From contig NZ_JAUCEN010000002.1 of assembly GCF_030348945.1 (NCBI RefSeq), forward strand, positions 4,464,001 to 4,528,000: DNA of 64,000 bases. Direction: 5' to 3'. Below the pieces are notes generated by a model, which saw nothing but the letters and a program-made list of their open reading frames with translations, had not been told where the DNA came from and made no database searches. The DNA is from Peribacillus sp. ACCC06369. GTDB taxonomy: Bacteria > Bacillota > Bacilli > Bacillales > DSM-1321. Made by a program: the position numbers and the translations under genes. This document shows, piece by piece, positions 8,052 to 15,830 of the stretch. Positions within the stretch are counted from its first letter, which is position 1; every line of letters starts with the position of its first letter.

Positions 8052-8195
8052 AACCCTCTTTGGAGGGTTCCATTGAAGAAATTTGCGACACTCATGCAGA
8101 ATAACTGGCTAGTAGAGACACCACAGGCGCAAAAAGCGTCGAGGGCCGACCACCCGCGGAAGGCGAGTGCCTGGAGTGAAATCAACGTTCACTTG
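8052..8195 (+). repeat. Degenerate copy of dispersed GC-rich repeat (copy R2)
   Basis: After a short hairpin (AACCCTC / GAGGGTT, 8052-8069) the sequence reads TTGCGACACTCATGC, AATAACTGGCTAG, GAGACACCACAGGCG and GGCGAGTGCCTGGAGTG, and ends AAATCAACG. It belongs to the same family as the copies at 0.15, 10.6 and 25.7 kb and to the same AATAACTGGCTAG subfamily as the first. Open frames crossing it are not genes. Confidence 0.7.
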
Positions 8196-8324
8196 CTTCG
8201 AAGCATCCGTTCCCCCATTCCATTTACTTATTCGAGTCGAAAAAAACAGCAAATATATTTCCTTAATATACCAAATTACCCACAAGAAAAAGTCACCAAA
8301 ACATGGCGACTTCCACTTCACGAT

Positions 8325-9152
8325 TTAGGTGACTACAAGATAGTCTTTCAAGGCCTGCTGCAGCGTCCCCTTTGTCTCTGCTCTACTTTCGATTTGAACC
8401 CCTGAACGGATCATTTTGGTAACCACTTCAGGGCGTAAACCAGTCACTACAGCTTTACACCCCATCATTGCCGTTCCATCGAGGATTTTCAATAAATCAT
8501 TAATGATTTCAACCTCCATTTCGATGATACCGGATAGATCCAAGATTAAGGTATGTATCCGTAGTTTACCTATCTCCAGCAATACCTTTTCCTCGATTAT
8601 CCGTATACGTGAATCATCGATTGTCCCAATTAAAGGAAGGACGCAGGTGGTGGAAGTGATTGGAATGATCGGGACGGATAGATTTTCCACCAAGTTTTGC
8701 TGGGCCAGAATCAATTTGTCTTTGTAATCGGAGTAACTGACGAAAAAGGATTTAAGAAATACATCAACCTTTTCATTCACTTTTTTCTCTAATTCAAAAA
8801 AGGTTTTGGATTCACTAAACACTACTTTTGCACTTTCGTACTTATAAAGAAAGGTCCAAAGCGTTCGGCGGATGGCCTGAATCCATTCCAGCTTGAATGA
8901 AAGCGTCAAGGAGTGGGTTGCCCACGTAACTCCCTCTTGTTCGGCAAAGGCAATCATATCCACTTCATTCTGTTCCACTATATAACGGATGAGTTTATGG
9001 GCATTATTCAAAAGGTCGACATTTCCAATCAGAAGGATTTCTTCGATCTTATCCCTGACATTGACAGCTTCCGATAAAAGATATTCTTCAAATTCACTTT
9101 TATTCTGCAAAAGGAATTCCATTATTTTTTCTTCCTCATAAACAAAACTCAT
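8325..9152 (-). CDS. RsbR-like stressosome protein with C-terminal STAS domain
   Basis: The protein has 275 residues from the ATG at 9152, chosen for the AAAGGGAG site just upstream. Residues 1-150 are helical like the sensory N-terminal half of RsbRA-type proteins. Residues 163-275 are a STAS domain (PIIPITSTTCVLPLIGTIDD, LILDLSGI, KAVVTGLRPEVV). RsbR paralogues build the stressosome that controls RsbT and SigB. In RsbRA two threonines are phosphorylated by RsbT; aligned from memory, the first falls on V214 (EMEVEI) and the second on K246, next to T245. This paralogue may therefore not be switched in the usual way. It is a single gene, not beside other rsb genes. Confidence 0.8.
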   Translation of the reverse strand: MSFVYEEEKIMEFLLQNKSEFEEYLLSEAVNVRDKIEEILLIGNVDLLNNAHKLIRYIVEQNEVDMIAFAEQEGVTWATHSLTLSFKLEWIQAIRRTLWTFLYKYESAKVVFSESKTFFELEKKVNEKVDVFLKSFFVSYSDYKDKLILAQQNLVENLSVPIIPITSTTCVLPLIGTIDDSRIRIIEEKVLLEIGKLRIHTLILDLSGIIEMEVEIINDLLKILDGTAMMGCKAVVTGLRPEVVTKMIRSGVQIESRAETKGTLQQALKDYLVVT

Positions 9153-9263
9153 TCGTCTCCACTCCCTTTTTGTAACTTTCAACTGTGACTTTTGTTACTA
9201 ATTACTTTCTATATTGGTGAAGTTTTTTCCTGCTAAAATATTAGAGATATGGCAGGCATATAA

Positions 9264-9719
9264 TTAAAGCTGGGTTACATCCTCGCCTGAAAAGACATTA
9301 TTCGTTGCTGAAGAAAAAATCAAATGGGTGGAAGATTTCCCGTATTTGATGGCTTCATCGACGAATTCTTCCAGTGTTTCCATGGAAAATGTACTTATTT
9401 TAATAAGATAACTGTATTGTCCGGCTAACCGGTGGCACTCCAGAACGTCTGGATGACTTAAGCTAAAATTATAAAAGTCTTTACATCGATCCGTTTCGAA
9501 TAAAATGAAAGCTGTAATGCTCCTATCAAGTTTTTCAAGGGATATTTCCGTTTTATATCCTTTTATCACTCCGCTTTCCTCCAATTTATTAACACGTTCT
9601 TTAGTTGCTGGAGCTGTCAAGGAAACTTCATGTGCCAGTTCCTTCATTGACATGCGCCCATTATTCTCCAGCAGGGAAAGTATCTTTTTATCCGTTCTAT
9701 CCAACTCAATCGCCCTCAC
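9264..9719 (-). CDS. Lrp/AsnC family transcriptional regulator
   Basis: About 150 residues. The N-terminal helix-turn-helix reads LDRTDKKILSLLENNGRMSMKELA, then VSLTAPATKERVNKLEESGVI. The C-terminal RAM (amino-acid-sensing) domain runs from about residue 65 to the end (CHRLAGQYSYLIKI). The family binds amino acids or related ligands and usually controls a neighbouring or divergent gene. The start is uncertain: the frame opens at GTG 9719, but GTGAGGG upstream of TTG 9704 fits a shorter form. It is divergent from the DJ-1/PfpI gene, with 138 bp between them, which makes that gene the first candidate target. Confidence 0.85.
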   Translation of the reverse strand: MRAIELDRTDKKILSLLENNGRMSMKELAHEVSLTAPATKERVNKLEESGVIKGYKTEISLEKLDRSITAFILFETDRCKDFYNFSLSHPDVLECHRLAGQYSYLIKISTFSMETLEEFVDEAIKYGKSSTHLIFSSATNNVFSGEDVTQL

Positions 9720-9857
9720 TTTTCATTATTAATAAAAATCATCTAAATACATTATAAAATAAATAGAAATGTATTGAATACGTAATTAATCGTATGTAAT
9801 GGGGAATTTCATTTTTATATAATTAATACAAATATAAGGTTAAGGGGGTATGCTGCT

Positions 9858-10442
9858 ATGAAAAAAGTATTGATGCTGCTTTCCAATGGATTCGAAGCAG
9901 TTGAAGCAAGTGTTTTTACAGATGTATTGGGATGGAATAAATTGGAGGGTGATGGTACCACTGATCTGGTTACGGTGGGACTTCATGAACAATTGAAATG
10001 CACATGGAATTTCATCGTGCAGCCCGAATTGACCATCGATCAAGTAAATCTAGATGACTTCGATGCTTTGGCCATTCCTGGAGGCTTTGAAGAAGCCGGT
10101 TTCTATGATGATGCATATGATCAGAGGTTTCTTGATGTTATAAAGTATTTTCACAATAAGAACAAAATCATAGCAACGATTTGTGTAGGTTCTCTACCAT
10201 TAGGAAAAAGCGGGATATTGAATGGAAGAAAAGCCACTACGTACAATCATCCAACTAGTAAGAGACAGGGTCAGCTAAAAGATTTTGGTGCGATTGTCGT
10301 TAATGAACCGATTGTCGTCACTGATAATATCATTACATCCTACAATCCTTCAACAGCATTCGATGTTGCCTTCACGCTCTTGGAAATGCTCACTTCCGAA
10401 GAGAATTGTAAACATGTGAAGGAATTGATGGGTTTCCATTAA
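9858..10442 (+). CDS. DJ-1/PfpI family protein
   Basis: The 194-residue protein shows the DJ-1/ThiJ/PfpI fold: MKKVLMLLSNGFEAVEAS with the conserved Glu (E16), DALAIPGGFEEAGFY, and the nucleophile elbow ATICVGSLPLG with C109. Downstream come RKATTYNHP and VVTDNIITSYNPSTAFDVAF. Members are chaperones, deglycases or isocyanide hydratase-like enzymes; the exact reaction cannot be read from the sequence. AAGGGGG lies before the ATG. The gene faces away from an Lrp-type regulator, which suggests control by that protein. Confidence 0.85.
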   Translation: MKKVLMLLSNGFEAVEASVFTDVLGWNKLEGDGTTDLVTVGLHEQLKCTWNFIVQPELTIDQVNLDDFDALAIPGGFEEAGFYDDAYDQRFLDVIKYFHNKNKIIATICVGSLPLGKSGILNGRKATTYNHPTSKRQGQLKDFGAIVVNEPIVVTDNIITSYNPSTAFDVAFTLLEMLTSEENCKHVKELMGFH

Positions 10443-10599
10443 GAATGGTTCTTATCCTAATGAATAAGAAAATCCAGCGGTTGGCTGACACTCATTCACA
10501 CGGTTCTATTTGAAAAGACTGTAGGCGTAGGAGAAAGGGGGCGGAAAACGTATCTTTCATCAAATAATTCCGAACCAATGACCAAAAGCAACACCTTCA

Positions 10600-10751
10600 C
10601 AAAGTTGATTGGAGAGGAAGGCGCGAGACTCCTGCGGGAAAAGCGCGTCTAGGGGAGACCCCGCAGGCGCAAGCCGAGGAGGCTCCCGGACCGCCCGCGG
10701 AAAGCAAGTTTCTTGAGCGGAAATCAACGTCCAAATTGTATACAGTCTGAG
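10600..10751 (+). repeat. Dispersed GC-rich repeat, well-preserved copy (R3)
   Basis: It runs from AAAGTTGATTGGAGAGGAAG through CGAGACTCCTGCGGGAAAA, GCGCGTCTAGGGGAGACC, CCGCAGGCGCAAGCCGAGG and CCGCCCGCGGAAAGC to AAATCAACG, and ends TGTATACAGTCTGA. The GAGACTCC/GCAGGAG-type parts can fold into strong stems. It is markedly richer in GC than its surroundings. A short hairpin GTTCCG / CGGAAC follows directly, as hairpins do after the other copies. The family is common in Bacillaceae intergenic regions; its function is not settled. Confidence 0.85.
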
Positions 10752-10794
10752 GGTTCCGAAGGCCAAAAAACGGAACAAGATGAATGATGAAATG

Positions 10795-10842
10795 AAAAAA
10801 CCAGTCATATCAATAAGAAATAATTGATATAACTGGTTTTTG
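10795..10842 (+). terminator. Long stem-loop with T-run
   Basis: AAAAAACCAGT plus ATATCAAT pairs with ATTGATAT plus ACTGGTTTTT around a short loop. It follows the repeat copy at 10.6-10.75 kb. The remaining DNA between 10443 and 11052 holds only the repeat, this hairpin and a palindrome GTAAGCATA / TATGCTTAC at about 11018-11045. Confidence 0.65.
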
Positions 10843-11052
10843 ATTTAGGTCTGCCATCGCCTTAAAATGGTCGGTGATTTAAAAGATTAATCTATAAATA
10901 ACTGTCGAATCTAATGGACTTCGCCAGTCAGCGAAGCTAAGAGTTAACTTTCAGAATATCCGAACAGCTGCATAGTGAGGATTGAGGAGTTTTTTTTACA
11001 AAAATGAGCAACACTAAGTAAGCATAACTGGTTCGCTATGCTTACGAAATTA

Positions 11053-11223
11053 TTATTTATCAGATGTTTCCGATGTGCCTTCCTCACTGTTTTTGAGGTA
11101 AACTTCAGAAATTCCATTCATGCCTTCCAATAGTTGCGCTTTCGTATATTCCATATTGCCAACCAGTTTATTATGCTTCTTATCATTATTCTCTTCTACA
11201 AGTTTAGATTCTGAATCAGTCAC
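11053..11223 (-). CDS. Small acidic hydrophilic protein (56 aa), unknown
   Basis: The best start is GTG at 11223, 6 bases after a perfect GGAGGTGA. The product is TDSESKLVEENNDKKHNKL..., hydrophilic and acidic, with a more ordered centre (VGNMEYTKAQLLEGMNGISEVYLK) and a Ser/Thr/Glu-rich tail. There is no membrane helix or known motif. It is divergent from yjlC. Such short charged proteins in Bacillus are often sporulation or stress products, but nothing here shows that. Confidence 0.6.
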   Translation of the reverse strand: MTDSESKLVEENNDKKHNKLVGNMEYTKAQLLEGMNGISEVYLKNSEEGTSETSDK

Positions 11224-11491
11224 AATATTCACCTCCATCATTTAGGATGGCAGATAAAGAAGGAAATATGTATGACAGGCGACGACGATAGACATTTTAC
11301 AAAATAGTCCATTTTAGTTAAAAATCTCAGGACATACATAAGACCTTCCATTTGGTTAGATCCTTTAAATATGAAGGAAAAGCTTATTTTATGGATATTT
11401 TTAAAAAATCAGCTGTTTTCATGAAGCTAAAGGGATATACTAAAGGATAGCTTTTATTTAATTTTTAAAAGTATTTTTTTCGTGTTGCACT

Positions 11492-11520
11492 TTGTGCAAT
11501 ATTTTACAAGTTTTTCTAAT
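11492..11520 (+). promoter_or_regulatory. Rex operator overlapping the yjlC-ndh promoter
   Basis: TTGTGCAATATTTTACAA (11492-11509) differs at two positions from the Rex palindrome TTGTGAAATATTTCACAA. It overlaps a plausible promoter: TTGTGC as -35, a 17-base spacer and TCTAAT (11515-11520) as -10, 38 bases before the yjlC start. Rex is the NADH/NAD-sensing repressor known to control yjlC-ndh in Bacillus subtilis, so the site fits the gene downstream. Confidence 0.8.
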
Positions 11521-11558
11521 TATTTTAACAAAATGCTTATTGTAAAGGAGAATTGGAT

Positions 11559-11990
11559 ATGTCAGAAACGATTACCCAATCACAGACTGAACAACTTAAT
11601 GACCGCCAAAAACAATTAGATGTACTGGACCAATTATTAAAGCCTGAGGTTCAGGAATCCTTGAACACTTTAGTTGAGCAGTTACCAAAGCTGACTGAGA
11701 TAGTGAATATTTTAACAAAGTCTTATGATTTTGCTCAATCAGTAGCGACTGATGATGTTTTGAAAAAGGATACGGTCAGCGCCATTTCGGAGATCGCAGG
11801 ACCTGTGGTCGATTCAGTGAAAGGGCTTGCGGCCACTTCCATTGAAGCTAAGGATCGCGCTGAAGTGAATAATGATGTGATCGGTCTTTTTGGTCTGTTA
11901 AGAATGATGAAAGACCCGCAAGCGCAAAAGCTTTTCCGTTTCGCCCAAGCTTTTCTTGAAGTCTCTTCAGAACGTAAAAACCAAAAATAA
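11559..11990 (+). CDS. yjlC: DUF1641 family protein YjlC
   Basis: This 143-residue helical protein (ITQSQTEQLNDRQKQLDVLD..., LGLLRMMKDPQAQK-type ending) matches the DUF1641 family, whose members sit beside NADH or formate dehydrogenases. The ATG at 11559 follows AAAGGAG by 8 bases. It lies 39 bp upstream of ndh on the same strand, the same arrangement as yjlC-ndh of B. subtilis. It is expected to be co-transcribed with ndh under Rex control. Its molecular role is not established; a part in assembling or modulating the respiratory dehydrogenase is a guess from context. Confidence 0.85.
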   Translation: MSETITQSQTEQLNDRQKQLDVLDQLLKPEVQESLNTLVEQLPKLTEIVNILTKSYDFAQSVATDDVLKKDTVSAISEIAGPVVDSVKGLAATSIEAKDRAEVNNDVIGLFGLLRMMKDPQAQKLFRFAQAFLEVSSERKNQK

Positions 11991-12029
11991 TTTGATAAAC
12001 TTTCAATCAGTAAGGACGGGGGATTAACT

Positions 12030-13211
12030 ATGTCAAAACAAATCGTCATCTTAGGTGCAGGTTATGCTGGATTACTATCTGCCTTATCCGTACGTGAATA
12101 TTACAAGAAGGATGAAGTGCAGGTTACAGTGGTGAACCAATTTCCAACGCACCAAATCATCACCGAATTGCACCGTCTTGCAGGCGGATCCATTTCTGAA
12201 CAAGCTGTTTCCATTCCTTTGGAAAAGCTTTTTAAAGGAAAAGATATCGACCTTGCCATTTCCAAAGTGGAGTCTTTCTCAGTCGATAAAAAAGAAGTGA
12301 AGCTTTCCAATGGCTCCACTTTATCTTATGATGCCCTGGTTGTTGCTTTGGGAAGCCAAACAGGATTCTTCGGCATTCCGGGACTTGAGGAAAACAGCAT
12401 GGTCTTGAAATCCGTAAATGATGCAAACAAGATTTACAAACATATCGAAGATCGCATCCGCGAATATGCACAAACGAATAATGAAGCGGACGCAACAATC
12501 GTGATCGGCGGCGGCGGCTTGACGGGCGTCGAGTTAATCGGTGAAATCGTGGATCATTTCCCTAAAATCGCCAAAAAGTTCGGAGTGGACTTCAAGGACT
12601 TGAAAATCAAGCTTGTGGAAGCTGGTCCAAAAATCCTACCGGTCCTGCCTGATCACTTAATCGAACGTGCCATGACAAGCTTGGAAGCACGCGGCGTTGA
12701 ATTCTTGACAGGTCTGCCTGTTACGGGTGTTAAAGGAAACCAAATCGAATTGAAAGATGGACAAACGATCGTTGCCAATACGCTTGTTTGGACAGGCGGA
12801 GTCGCAGCCCTTCCTATCGTAGGCGAATCAGGCCTTGAAGTGGATCGCGGCAAAGCGGCCGTCAATGAGTATTTGCAATCCAAATCCCATAATGATGTAT
12901 TCGTCGTCGGGGACAGTGCCCTTGCTTTCCCTCCAGAAGGCGGACGTCCATACGCTCCTACTGCACAAAATGCTTGGCAAATGGGTGAGCTTGTTGGATA
13001 TAACCTTTATGCAGCGTTTGAAGGCAAGAAACTTGAAGAATTTTCACCTGTAAACTCAGGTACACTTGCGAGCCTTGGCCGTAAGGATGCGGTGGCAACC
13101 GTTGGAGCCAATAACACTTCCCTAAAAGGTCTGCCAGCTACATTGATGAAAGAAGCAAGTAATATTCGCTATCTATCACACATCAAAGCCCTATTCAGCT
13201 TGGCTTATTAA
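12030..13211 (+). CDS. ndh: Type II NADH dehydrogenase (NADH:menaquinone oxidoreductase)
   Basis: The 393-residue flavoprotein has an FAD-binding start IVILGAGYAGLLSAL, a second nucleotide-binding fold for NADH (ATIVIGGGGLTGVELIGE, near residue 155), and the FAD-contact motif VFVVGDSALAFPPEGGRPYAPTAQNA in the C-terminal third. The C-terminus ends in a membrane-surface region. The enzyme oxidises NADH and reduces menaquinone without pumping protons. It is the second gene of yjlC-ndh, under a Rex-type operator, and a terminator follows at 13253. Confidence 0.93.
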   Translation: MSKQIVILGAGYAGLLSALSVREYYKKDEVQVTVVNQFPTHQIITELHRLAGGSISEQAVSIPLEKLFKGKDIDLAISKVESFSVDKKEVKLSNGSTLSYDALVVALGSQTGFFGIPGLEENSMVLKSVNDANKIYKHIEDRIREYAQTNNEADATIVIGGGGLTGVELIGEIVDHFPKIAKKFGVDFKDLKIKLVEAGPKILPVLPDHLIERAMTSLEARGVEFLTGLPVTGVKGNQIELKDGQTIVANTLVWTGGVAALPIVGESGLEVDRGKAAVNEYLQSKSHNDVFVVGDSALAFPPEGGRPYAPTAQNAWQMGELVGYNLYAAFEGKKLEEFSPVNSGTLASLGRKDAVATVGANNTSLKGLPATLMKEASNIRYLSHIKALFSLAY

Positions 13212-13252
13212 TTTATAATAGCCGTTGACATGCATTTACATGTCCGCGGTAC

Positions 13253-13295
13253 ATGCCCTTTATTCCCGGTCATTGGGAGTAAAGGGCATTTTTAT
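13253..13295 (+). terminator. Terminator of yjlC-ndh
   Basis: The 10-bp stem ATGCCCTTTA / TAAAGGGCAT is followed by TTTTATTT, 42 bases after the ndh stop. Confidence 0.85.
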
Positions 13296-13332
13296 TTCAC
13301 TAGGATTAACTTTTTATTGATGGCCTACAGAA

Positions 13333-13366
13333 AAGGCGGGCCCCCTACTTGAAGGGGGCCCGCCTT
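13333..13366 (-). terminator. Terminator of the hexulose-phosphate operon
   Basis: The very strong GC stem AAGGCGGGCCCCC / GGGGGCCCGCCTT lies directly behind the last gene of the minus-strand operon. On the minus strand it ends GCCTTTTC, a short T-run. Confidence 0.8.
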
Positions 13367-13369
13367 ATT

Positions 13370-13921
13370 TCACTCTACATTACTATGTTTGGAATAAGTG
13401 AGCTCATGGCTTATGGACTGGGTTAATGAATAGTCCAAGCAAACTGCATCACATAAAACATGTACGCATTGATCAAACAATGAGCTTAACGGCTGGACGC
13501 TTTTCGTTTCATGGTCCAAGCGATTTTTCGTTGCAGCTGGAATCAACAAGACCTCATGCGAGACATTCGCTAAATCGGATTGATCATTCGTCGTGATGGA
13601 AAACACCTTGCATCCCATTTCCCTGCCTTTTACCGCAACCGAAATCACACTTTTCGTCGAGCCGCTACCGCTAATGGCTATGATTAGATCGCCTTTTGCA
13701 ATAGAAGGCGTAATCGTTTCGCCGACTGCATAAACGTTTAAGCCGAGATGCATCAATCGCATCGCAAAGGCTTTAGCCATGAAGCCCGACCTTCCTTCAC
13801 CTACGATAAAAATCCTGTTTTCCGACTGTAACTGCTTTAGGAGCTCATCCGTTTCCGTTCCGTCCATTTTGTGAAATACACCGTTCACTTCTGCTAAAAT
13901 AACCGCAATTTCTTTTTTCAA
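13370..13921 (-). CDS. hxlB: 6-phospho-3-hexuloisomerase-like SIS protein
   Basis: The 183-residue SIS-domain protein has IFIVGEGRSGFMAKAFAMRL (about 37-56), VYAVGETITPSI, the sugar-phosphate loop SGSGSTKS (84-91), and QPLSSLFDQCVHVLCDAV. These match 6-phospho-3-hexuloisomerase (HxlB), which interconverts arabino-3-hexulose-6-phosphate and fructose-6-phosphate in the ribulose monophosphate pathway. The start overlaps the stop of the upstream gene by 4 bases (ATGA), so the two are translationally coupled. It is the last gene of a five-gene operon. In this operon it may serve a sugar pathway instead of, or as well as, formaldehyde fixation. Confidence 0.8.
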   Translation of the reverse strand: MKKEIAVILAEVNGVFHKMDGTETDELLKQLQSENRIFIVGEGRSGFMAKAFAMRLMHLGLNVYAVGETITPSIAKGDLIIAISGSGSTKSVISVAVKGREMGCKVFSITTNDQSDLANVSHEVLLIPAATKNRLDHETKSVQPLSSLFDQCVHVLCDAVCLDYSLTQSISHELTYSKHSNVE

Positions 13922-14550
13922 ACTTTCTTCACACCTTTCTCCCCATTCATCGTTTCCTTAAATAGACGTGCAGCTTCTGCTGGATTTTTTGCTTGTGTAA
14001 TCGCCGAGCCAATTATCAAGACATCTACACCCCGCCTGATCATTACAGGCAAGGATGAAAGTGTGATCCCTCCTGCAGCCGCGCTCATGGATCCAGCGTG
14101 ATTTCTCATATGGATCATGGCATGATCAGCTATCTCCTGGCTATCCTTGCTTACATGCTCACAGAAAATCGCCTGATTGTAAATCCGTAACTGTTCAAGC
14201 CGGGAATTGGATACATTCAATAAATCAATCATGATCTGCCCATTGTATTCAAGTGCCTTTTCCAGACATTTTTGGATGGTTACATCTGATGCAGCCCCCA
14301 TTACCGTAGCTACATCGGCCCCGCCTTGAAAGCAAAGATCCATTTCGTAAGCCGCATTGTCCATCGTCTTCATGTCTGCAACAATCTTTTTATCGGGAAA
14401 GTGTTTTCTCATTTCTTTGATGCTATTCGTTCCGAACTCTTTGATCAGGGAAGTCCCCACTTCGATCCAATCAATCGAAGATTCCACGGTTCGTGCCATT
14501 TCAATGGCTTCCCCCATATTCATGCGATCCAACGCCAGCTGAATTTTCAA
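13918..14550 (-). CDS. 3-hexulose-6-phosphate synthase / 3-keto-gulonate-6-phosphate decarboxylase family
   Basis: The 210-residue TIM barrel belongs to the OMP-decarboxylase superfamily. It has the conserved ADMKTMD (D59, K61, D64), GADVATVMGAASD and GGITLSSLP. Specificity is open. Hexulose-phosphate synthases carry VHTGxD at the second active-site segment; the UlaD/SgbH decarboxylases carry HRSRD; here it is EHVSKD (H132, K135). The residue pattern is therefore intermediate. Pairing with an HxlB-like isomerase favours an aldolase-type reaction between formaldehyde, ribulose-5-phosphate and hexulose-6-phosphate; the operon context with a kinase and transporter leaves room for another 3-keto sugar acid phosphate. 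It overlaps both neighbours by 4 bases. Confidence 0.75.
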   Translation of the reverse strand: MKIQLALDRMNMGEAIEMARTVESSIDWIEVGTSLIKEFGTNSIKEMRKHFPDKKIVADMKTMDNAAYEMDLCFQGGADVATVMGAASDVTIQKCLEKALEYNGQIMIDLLNVSNSRLEQLRIYNQAIFCEHVSKDSQEIADHAMIHMRNHAGSMSAAAGGITLSSLPVMIRRGVDVLIIGSAITQAKNPAEAARLFKETMNGEKGVKKV

Positions 14551-15830
14551 GACGAAACCACCTCCATTTGCTTGACTGATGTAACCGCTGGCTTTTTAAC
14601 CATCAATGTCAGTAACGCTGAAATCAATAAAGATCCCGCCATGAAAATATAGGATGCTCCAGGCCCGCCAGTCAATCCGTTTAAATATCCGACGAAATAG
14701 GCACCTACAAATGAGCCAAGCGCCCCCATGCTGTTAATCAGGGCCATTGCTCCGCCAGCAACATTCCTTGGAAGTATTTCAGGAATGATGGCAAAGAACG
14801 GTCCATACGGGGCATACATCGCACCGCCAGCAATGACCAACAGTGCATATGAAAGCCAGAAATTCGATGTGCCGATCATGAAGGATCCGAAGAATGCGAT
14901 GGCCCCCACTAGCAGCGATGTCCAAACGAACGTTTTTCGATTCAATGTTTTATCCGAATAATAGGATAGTGTCAACATTGAAATGACCGCTAATAAGTAA
15001 GGTCCGGATGAAAGCCAGCCCGTTGCTACTATATCCATATTGGATGCCTGTTTAATAATGGACGGCAGCCACATGACGAACCCATAAACCCCAATACTCC
15101 ACATGAAGTATTGGACGCTGAGCACGATGACCTGCTTCGACTTAAAAGCTTCCTTATAATTTTTAACGGGTTTTAATGCGGCCTGTTCTTTCTGGAGGAC
15201 CATTTCCATATCTTTCTTTTCTTGATCGGTAAGCCACTTGGCATCTTTTGGACGATCATTGACGACCTTATACCAGATGAACGCCCACAGGACAGCCGGA
15301 AGTCCTTCAATGATGAACAGCCATCTCCAGTCGAATGCTTTCAATAGGTAGCCTGAAAGGATCGACATCCACAATACAGTAACAGGATTCCCCAGGATCA
15401 AAAAGGTGTTGGCCCGGGAACGTTCTTCTTTTAAGAACCAGTGGCTAAGGAAAACGAGCATCGCAGGCATAACAGCGCTTTCAACGACACCCAGAAGGAA
15501 GCGAATCGGATAGAGCCATTCCACACTTGTCGCCATACCCGTCAATGTGGCCAGTCCTCCCCAAAGAATCAAGCTCCAGAAAATCAGAATTTTGGCACTT
15601 TTCTTTTCCGCGTAATGCGCGCCTGGAATTTGAAAGAAGAAATAACCAAGGAAAAACAGTGCGGCCAGAAAGGAAGATACCCCGGCTGTGATATTGAGGT
15701 CTTCCCCCATCCCTCCCGCTACACCAAACCCATAATTGGCACGGTCGAGATAGGCGAGGCTGTATGTGATGAACACTAAGGGGATCAATCTCATCCACCT
15801 TTTTCGCGAAGCTACCTGTAATTGAGACAT
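14547..15830 (-). CDS. MFS transporter, anion:cation symporter (hexuronate/glucarate) type
   Basis: This 427-residue protein has about 12 membrane helices. It shows the ACS-family start RRWMRLIPLVFITYSLAYLDRANYGFG (motif with Y-DR-N), GYFFFQIPGAHYAEK in loop 2-3, RFLLGVVESAVMPAM in helix 4, and a long cytoplasmic loop near 195-225. The family takes up sugar acids such as hexuronates, glucarate or tartrate by proton symport. GGAGTGG lies before the ATG. It overlaps the PfkB kinase gene by 19 bases. It is the presumed importer of the operon's unknown substrate. Confidence 0.85.
   Translation of the reverse strand: MSQLQVASRKRWMRLIPLVFITYSLAYLDRANYGFGVAGGMGEDLNITAGVSSFLAALFFLGYFFFQIPGAHYAEKKSAKILIFWSLILWGGLATLTGMATSVEWLYPIRFLLGVVESAVMPAMLVFLSHWFLKEERSRANTFLILGNPVTVLWMSILSGYLLKAFDWRWLFIIEGLPAVLWAFIWYKVVNDRPKDAKWLTDQEKKDMEMVLQKEQAALKPVKNYKEAFKSKQVIVLSVQYFMWSIGVYGFVMWLPSIIKQASNMDIVATGWLSSGPYLLAVISMLTLSYYSDKTLNRKTFVWTSLLVGAIAFFGSFMIGTSNFWLSYALLVIAGGAMYAPYGPFFAIIPEILPRNVAGGAMALINSMGALGSFVGAYFVGYLNGLTGGPGASYIFMAGSLLISALLTLMVKKPAVTSVKQMEVVSS

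Noticed and set aside
8073..8405. Open frame of 110 codons across the degenerate repeat
   Set aside because: It covers the repeat and the end of the RsbR-like gene in antisense; no start signal or family.
10560..10808. Open frame of 82 codons on the minus strand inside the GC-rich repeat
   Set aside because: It is produced by the repeat core, has no start signal, and differs between copies of the repeat.
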